Positions 19,451-23,598 of a stretch of 23,598 nucleotides of DNA are shown piece after piece (position 1 is the first letter of the stretch; each line of letters starts with the position of its first letter). The notes beneath the pieces were generated by a model. The model saw only the letters and a list, made by a program, of their open reading frames with translations. It made no database searches and was not told the origin of the DNA. The DNA comes from Chara braunii (taxonomy: Eukaryota > Streptophyta > Charophyceae > Charales > Characeae), in assembly GCA_003427395.1 (NCBI GenBank), contig BFEA01000150.1, forward strand, positions 222,440 to 246,037, given 5' to 3'. The translations under genes were made by a program, and so were the position numbers.

Positions 19451-20040
19451 AAAAAAAAAAGTAATCTATATTTTTTCTCTCAATCTTCTTTTGTATATAT
19501 TCCATCTCATCCTCTCGCTACTCTATGTATAGTACGGGGGAACACCAACCAAACCTGGAACTCTCCCCAGCCCACGAGGTAGGTTTGCACCACAGCAGTG
19601 GTGCGAGAGCAAGGCTTGTATCAGCCCCTCATCACAATGATGCAGGGCGATCATGCATTGCCGACGGGGGAAGCCGGCGCCGAGCATCTTTGGCCAGTCA
19701 CTTGCACCTCCCCCTACCCCCGTCCAACTCCACATTAGCGGTGTCTAATGGCGAATATTCCCACCTCCATCACTGACACATTTTCTGTCAGTCTTCATTT
19801 CTTCCCGATGGAAAACCTGACTGCATCTTTTCACCTACGCAACCTTTTTACACTCATGACTGTATCTTCCCACCTTCTGAGATGGAGATTCATTCTCACG
19901 GCTTCACACACTGCACATTTGGTGAGTAGAGCGGCTGGGCCTTGTTATTAGTCTTCTGGGCATTCTCTCGGAATCATTATGTTGCTCCAGTGCAGCACCA
20001 TGTGTCAGAAGCGGGCACGACTTCACCAAAACAGGGCCTA
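19451..20040. other. Unassigned stretch
   Basis: AT-rich then mixed sequence. Short ORFs on both strands (for example plus 19525-19776 and minus 19523-19735) overlap and lack recognisable motifs. Nothing is called. Confidence 0.5.
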
Positions 20041-20043
20041 AGG

Positions 20044-20110
20044 GAGCTAGTGCCAAAAGAGAGACTCGGAGAGTCCGTGCCAAAAGAGGGGCTGAGAGAG
20101 TCAGTGAGCG
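20044..20110. repeat. 27-bp tandem repeat, ~2.4 units
   Basis: GAGCTAGTGCCAAAAGAGAG (20044), GAGTCCGTGCCAAAAGAGGG (20071) and GAGTCAGTGAGCGC (20098) start exactly 27 bases apart. The last unit is partial. Confidence 0.85.
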
Positions 20111-20220
20111 CACATTGATGGACAACGAATGATCTTCGTTAGGCAATCCCATGAACAGCCAGCAACGAGTAGCTTCAGCGGGTGCAGCCAATGGCTGCGT
20201 TCACATGGACGGAACACAGC

Positions 20221-20392
20221 ATTGTTCCAAAGATCAGCAAGTTGTTGGATCGAAACCTGCTCGAGGCAGGAAGGAATGTTCCACTCAGATGGAAACATTA
20301 CACGAAATTGTTCCACATAGCAGCAAGTCATAGGATCAAAACCTTCTGGAAACGGGAAAGGAACGTTTACACACCGTTGGAAAGGTGTGTAG
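20221..20392. repeat. ~86-bp imperfect tandem duplication
   Basis: ATTGTTCCAAAGATCAGCAA at 20221 and ATTGTTCCACATAGCAGCAA at 20307 begin two related units, each continuing through GGATC(G/A)AAACCT and GGGAA/GGAAGGAA(C/T)G words. Confidence 0.7.
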
Positions 20393-20393
20393 C

Positions 20394-20760
20394 GATGGAG
20401 GCAGGAAGGTGGGAGTAGAGGAGGAGGGAAGATGTTGGAGAGAGATGGGCGCAGCCTGAAGATGGAGGCGGGAGGGTGGAAGTAGAGGAGGAGGGAAGAT
20501 GTTGGAGATGGGAGTGGCCTGATGATGAAAAACGACAGGAATCTTGCAGGGATGGAGGCAGGGAGGTGGGAGTAGAGGAGGGAAGTATGGAAATCCTCCT
20601 TGTTGGTGGCTCGTATACACTCGTCAATAGTTGAGGTCGCCGCTACACCTTTCCCGTCATTTTCTATCATCTTCTCACATTCGTTGGGGGGAAGGTGATG
20701 GAGAAGAGGAGGGAAGGTGATGGAGATCAAGATGGAGATGGAAGGTGAGGTCGCCGCTAC
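20394..20760. repeat. GA-rich minisatellite
   Basis: Units starting GATGGAGG occur at 20394, 20461 and 20551, each followed by GGAAGGTGG/GGAGGGTGG and AGTAGAGGAGGAGGGAAG. Looser copies continue near 20695-20745. Unit length varies (67 and 90 bases). The long minus-strand frame 20101-20790 comes from this purine/pyrimidine bias. Confidence 0.8.
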
Positions 20761-20889
20761 TCCGGGGCGGCAGTCTTGAGATATATCCACAGGTGACCGG
20801 CCCTGGGTAATTCAAGATTGTTATGGAAGTTATTGTTGTAGATTATATGTCATGATCACGACTTATTGAGCTTCCTTATTGAGGTTACG

Positions 20890-20967
20890 TTGTGACTGAG
20901 AACTCAACCCTGACAAGCATCGTAATTATGAATGTCAGCTATGATGATTGTGACTGAGAACTCAACC
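20890..20967. repeat. 20-bp direct repeat, 58 bp apart
   Basis: TTGTGACTGAGAACTCAACC occurs at 20890-20909 and again at 20948-20967 with no mismatch. The second copy touches the distal end of the SINE. It might be a tandem duplication of host DNA. It is not a target duplication flanking the SINE, because both copies lie on the same side. Confidence 0.9.
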
Positions 20968-20969
20968 TG

Positions 20970-21232
20970 AGAGCTCTTTTATTGGATATGTATTGGGTGT
21001 GTCCCGACCGGCCGCAGCAGGACCTGAGCAGCCACTTCCACTTGGCCCGATGCTCCCACATTGCAACGGGTTACAGGGCGGCACAACTCGCCCCAGCGAG
21101 TTACCAGTGTTGACTGGCCGTGGCCACCAATCCTTCTCAGGCCATTGAAAATGACAACAACGGGAATAGAACCCAGCACCTACACGGTGCCGCTCAGGCA
21201 TGAAACCTACTGAGCTAGCCGACCGGACACCT
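20970..21232 (-). mobile_element. tRNA-derived SINE, minus strand
   Basis: On the minus strand the head begins near 21232 and shows a clear pol III A box, TAGCTCAGTAGG (21206-21217), and B box, GGGTTCTATTCCC (21162-21174), separated by 31 bases as in tRNA genes. The D-arm and T-arm are recognisable, while the anticodon arm has decayed. A non-tRNA body of about 190 bases follows, ending near CAATAAAAGAGCTC. No long ORF is needed: SINEs are copied by LINE machinery, and LINEs are present in this window. The 3' end and target duplication are not certain. Confidence 0.75.
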
Positions 21233-21325
21233 GCTGTATAGACCTATTTGTTTTTTGTCGCAATCCTTCGCTGGATGAATCGCTCATTTGACGGTTCACT
21301 CCTGCCTCTGGCTGTCTTACATTAG

Positions 21326-21442
<117 letters not shown>

Positions 21443-21495
21443 AAGTCCTGGCAGATTCGAGCGATTAGGAATCTCGTACTAGCACGCTACTCTTC

Positions 21496-21533
21496 CTGTC
21501 TCTTATACACATCTAGATGTGTATAAGAGACAG
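21496..21533. other. Tn5 mosaic-end pair: Nextera mate-pair junction adapter (artefact)
   Basis: CTGTCTCTTATACACATCT at 21496-21514 is followed directly by its exact reverse complement at 21515-21533. This 38-base palindrome is the hyperactive Tn5 mosaic end in head-to-head form, identical to the junction adapter of Nextera mate-pair libraries. The flanks share ACTCTTC (21489-21495 and 21534-21540). It is synthetic sequence left in the assembly, not a biological insertion. Confidence 0.97.
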
Positions 21534-21987
21534 ACTCTTCTCTGTGGATAAATGTGTTCTGCTGGTTTGGTTTTTTATACATGTCCTAATTCTTTGCCCT
21601 GCTTTGCAGCATGGGCTGTCTTGTCAATGAAGTAATGCCTGTAGGTGACCACAAGTTTTTTCTGGGGTGGGAGTTCGGGGTTTTGGCCACAATATCTTTG
21701 CGAGGAGGCTCAGAGAGTTTTTGCTGTGGGTGTCATTCCCGCAGGCTGCTCTTTCTGAGCACATGGAAGAATGGGATAGCTTCTAGGGTGTTTTAAGCAG
21801 TAGTGCTCCTGGTGTTGCGTGACGACCTTATGGAATTCGGCATAATACTCGCATTGGCCTTGCCGTAGCACTAAGGATATCATCTGACTCTACAGGTTGT
21901 GCTGCAAGGGGAGGTTCATAGCACTCTTGGTGTTGCATACAGGTCCTGTCGTGTATTTCCGATTGGTGGTGGCGTTGTAGGCCGTCG

Positions 21988-22113
21988 TATAGGGCTCGAA
22001 CATTTGTTTAGACCATTGGAATGGGTGGTTGGTGCTTTTGTATATGTATGTATAGGGCTCGAACATTTGTTTAGACCATTGGAATGGGTGTTCGATGCTT
22101 TTGTATATGTATG
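21988..22113. repeat. 63-bp tandem duplication
   Basis: TATAGGGCTCGAACATTTGT starts at 21988 and again at 22051, with the two 63-base units nearly identical. The period equals 21 codons, so a plus-strand frame (21899-22216) reads GLEHLFRPLEWV twice. The frame has no other support as a gene. Confidence 0.9.
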
Positions 22114-22290
22114 TGCAAGTGTGCCGCTTCAGCGGCAGACGGGTGTGTGGGCACTTGGCACTGAACCACACAAACGTGGCCAACCTTGCATTTCCTATTA
22201 TAATGTCAATAGATAGATACTCTATGCTATGGACGGTTTGTTATGATTTGTGGAGGGCATGAGGGAGAGAATTTGGTTTTTCTTAAAAGG

Positions 22291-22332
22291 CACACAGACA
22301 CACACACACACACACACACACAAGGGCACACA

Positions 22333-22391
<59 letters not shown>

Positions 22392-22393
22392 GG

Positions 22394-22450
<57 letters not shown>
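22291..22450. repeat. (CA)n microsatellite with AGGGCA interruptions
   Basis: Three CA blocks are separated by AAGGGCACACAGACA or AAGGGCAAACACA, giving a weak higher-order structure. The His-Thr and Cys-Val ORFs through this stretch are artefacts of the repeat. Confidence 0.95.
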
Positions 22451-22452
<2 letters not shown>

Positions 22453-22584
22453 GGATGGTTTGTCGGATCATATGAAAGAGATAGGGGCTTCTAGAGTATT
22501 TTCAGCAGTAGCGCTCCTGCTGTCGCATCAAGATCCTGTGGAGTTTGGGATTATGACACTCTATACACTCCAGGGAGTCCAGGG

Positions 22585-22899
22585 CTAGACAGCGAAGTGA
22601 AATGGAGGATGTCTAGGCATGGAGTGATAGAGATGGTGGCGACGTGAGGCGTTTGAGATGAATAGCAGTGTCAATGGTGTCGTGTTTGTGTAATTGATTT
22701 TGTATGGTTTTGTGGGCTGACTCGGAGGGCTCGCCAAGTTATTTCGGACCTTTGCCAGGTTGGATCGGTGCTTTTTTCTGGTGGTTTTGTGGGCCGCCAC
22801 CACGAAGGCCTCTCCCAGTTTTTTGGACCTAGAGTGCGGGGTTGGTGCTTTCTTGCTGGTGGAGTCTTCTGTCTCAGGTGAGTTGCCTTTCTCCGCCAT
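22585..22899 (-). CDS. Hypothetical basic protein, low support
   Basis: A 104-codon minus-strand frame starts with ATG at 22899 and reads MAEKGNSPETEDSTSKKAPT, then a Lys/Arg-rich stretch with KTTRKKHRSNLAKVRNNLAS. The first 60 residues look like a disordered, nuclear-type N-terminus. The last 40 look random. No domain is recognised. A possible splice donor-like sequence is absent from the minus strand at the change in character. It could be the N-terminus of a retroelement ORF1 or chance. Confidence 0.25.
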   Translation of the reverse strand: MAEKGNSPETEDSTSKKAPTPHSRSKKLGEAFVVAAHKTTRKKHRSNLAKVRNNLASPPSQPTKPYKINYTNTTPLTLLFISNASRRHHLYHSMPRHPPFHFAV

Positions 22900-23234
22900 C
22901 CTCTCATGGATTTTATATATATATTGTCACATTGTGAATCAGAGCGCAAAAAAGGGGAAAGAAAAAAGGAAAAGGAAAAAAGGGGGAGGGGGAAGAGGTA
23001 AGGAAAGCTCCACCTGTTCATAACCTCTTACGTACAAGGCCAGCCACGTGGATGACAGGTTGAGCGCTGGCTGCCCCCATCCCCCTGTGTCACAAGGACC
23101 CACTTGCACGCAGCCAAAAGGCAAAGAGGTAAAGAAGGGGAGGAGGAAACCAAACCTGACAGGGAAAGAAAGATAGGGAAAGAAAGATAATCCAAATATC
23201 ACAAAGCAAATAACACATCCCACAGATCAACGTA

Positions 23235-23312
23235 TCTTTTTTCTTTTTTTCTTTTTTTCTCTTTTTTCTTTTTTTCTTTTTTTCTCTTTTTCTTTTCTTC
23301 TTTTTTTCTTTA
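23235..23312. repeat. Polypyrimidine tract (T6-8 C)n
   Basis: About 78 bases of pure T and C with C recurring every 6-9 bases. It is a mirror-repeat-like tract that could form triplex DNA. It abuts the stop of the RING-like ORF. Confidence 0.9.
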
Positions 23313-23597
23313 CCTGCCCCCACCTCGGCAGATAGGACAGCTACGGTGAGGATGATGTGGATGTTCACAAGGATGCCCAAGGAGAGCTGCGCCAGCACAG
23401 CATTCTGCAGGACGGCTAGCACAAACCATCCCATCAAAACAGTCCTGACAGAGGACGTGTTGTCCATATGTCAAAAACACCGCAGGACGTTCATCACAGT
23501 GCAGCATCATACAGTTCTGATAGCGTCCTTGGGCACAATAGGGACAACGTATATCTGGGTGATAGGGATGTGTACAATGAGGAAATGTTGGACACCC
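23310..23597 (-). CDS. Cys/His-rich RING-like protein, C-terminal part, cut by window edge
   Basis: An uninterrupted minus-strand frame of 95 codons enters from the window edge and ends at TAA 23310-23312. It contains CPTFPHCTHPYH, CPYCAQGRYQNC, LHCDERPAVFLTYGQHVLCQ followed by DCF, and CPICRGGGR at the end. The spacing of VLCQDCF and CPICR fits the second half of a RING finger. The usual Cys-Gly-His before VLC reads Tyr-Gly-Gln-His, so one zinc ligand is replaced or shifted. RING proteins commonly act as E3 ubiquitin ligases; that role is inferred only. The regular Cys pairs make chance unlikely. It might also belong to a transposon protein. Confidence 0.5.
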   Translation of the reverse strand, partial: GCPTFPHCTHPYHPDIRCPYCAQGRYQNCMMLHCDERPAVFLTYGQHVLCQDCFDGMVCASRPAECCAGAALLGHPCEHPHHPHRSCPICRGGGR

Positions 23598-23598
23598 T

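Larger units (their letters stand above)
21775..22562. repeat. Degenerate dispersed repeat around CAGTAG(T/C)GCTCCTG
   Basis: Three related blocks occur: CTTCTAGGGTGTTTTAAGCA then GTAGTGCTCCTGGTGTTGCG (about 21779-21818), ATAGCACTCTTGGTGTTGCA (about 21918), and CTTCTAGAGTATTTTCAGCA then GTAGCGCTCCTGCTGTCGCA (about 22488-22527). The first and last continue in parallel for about 75 bases. They flank the CA array and the 63-bp repeat. Confidence 0.7.

Noticed and set aside
20517-20530. CTGATGATGAAAA, resembling hammerhead boxes
   Set aside because: The boxes are almost adjacent with no room for helix II; it lies in a GA minisatellite.
20101-20790. 229-codon minus-strand ORF, the second longest in the window
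   Set aside because: It is mostly Pro/Ser/His-rich translation of the CT side of a minisatellite, is repeated in overlapping frames, and has no domain.
22222-22494. Long Cys-Val and His-Thr ORFs on both strands
   Set aside because: They are translations of the CA/TG microsatellite.

Overview
This window is repeat-dense eukaryotic nuclear DNA. I found no bacterial gene structure: no ribosome-binding sites, operons or long intact ORFs. What I found instead is a Helitron, L1-type LINEs, a hAT/DUF659 transposase, a tRNA-derived SINE, long CT/CA/TA microsatellites and many short tandem duplications. This mix fits a large plant or streptophyte-algal genome. A charophyte such as Chara is my best guess, but it rests on the style of the elements, and no host gene proves it.

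Layout. Positions 1-920 hold low-complexity A/GA and CT tracts and an unassigned flank. Positions 921-5840 hold a decayed autonomous Helitron on the minus strand (N-terminal domain, HUH Rep with both tyrosines, Pif1-like helicase) with many stops, frameshifts and an internal duplication. An uninterrupted frame of about 167 codons follows the helicase. Positions 5940-7054 form the most unusual segment. Beside a (TA)n tract lies a complete hammerhead ribozyme core (6110-6155), followed by a ~50 bp sequence that recurs inverted about 800 bp away. Between the two copies is a GC-capped, AT-rich insert with its own tandem repeat and a 19-bp-arm hairpin. Positions 7055-8900 are unassigned, and the second half is a GC-rich block. 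Positions 8925-9622 look like a ~700 bp non-autonomous DNA transposon with imperfect inverted ends.

Positions 10380-13810 contain minus-strand LINE ORF2 remains. The older fragment (10380-10977) abuts the poly(A) of a younger copy (10983-13810). The younger copy carries a ~500 bp internal tandem duplication and an RT-associated zinc knuckle. Positions 13810-18230 are mostly unassigned. They include a possible first exon with a perfect splice donor (15197-15303) and a long zone built from ACTCA/TTCAGTTCA-like words. Positions 18315-19342 hold a broken hAT transposase on the plus strand. Positions 19380-20970 carry GA-rich and other minisatellites. A minus-strand tRNA-derived SINE lies at about 20970-21232.

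At 21496-21533 there is an exact head-to-head pair of Tn5 mosaic ends, identical to the Nextera mate-pair junction adapter. This is a sequencing-library artefact, and it marks a possible false join in the assembly next to a (CT)n(CA)n microsatellite. The right end has degenerate repeats around a (CA)n array, a possible small protein (22585-22899, minus), and at the edge a Cys/His-rich RING-like coding segment (23310-23597, minus) that continues beyond the window.

Apart from the edge ORF and possibly two weak candidates, none of the coding sequence looks functional. The transposon ORFs are fossils. The hammerhead core is the one element whose conserved residues are all intact.
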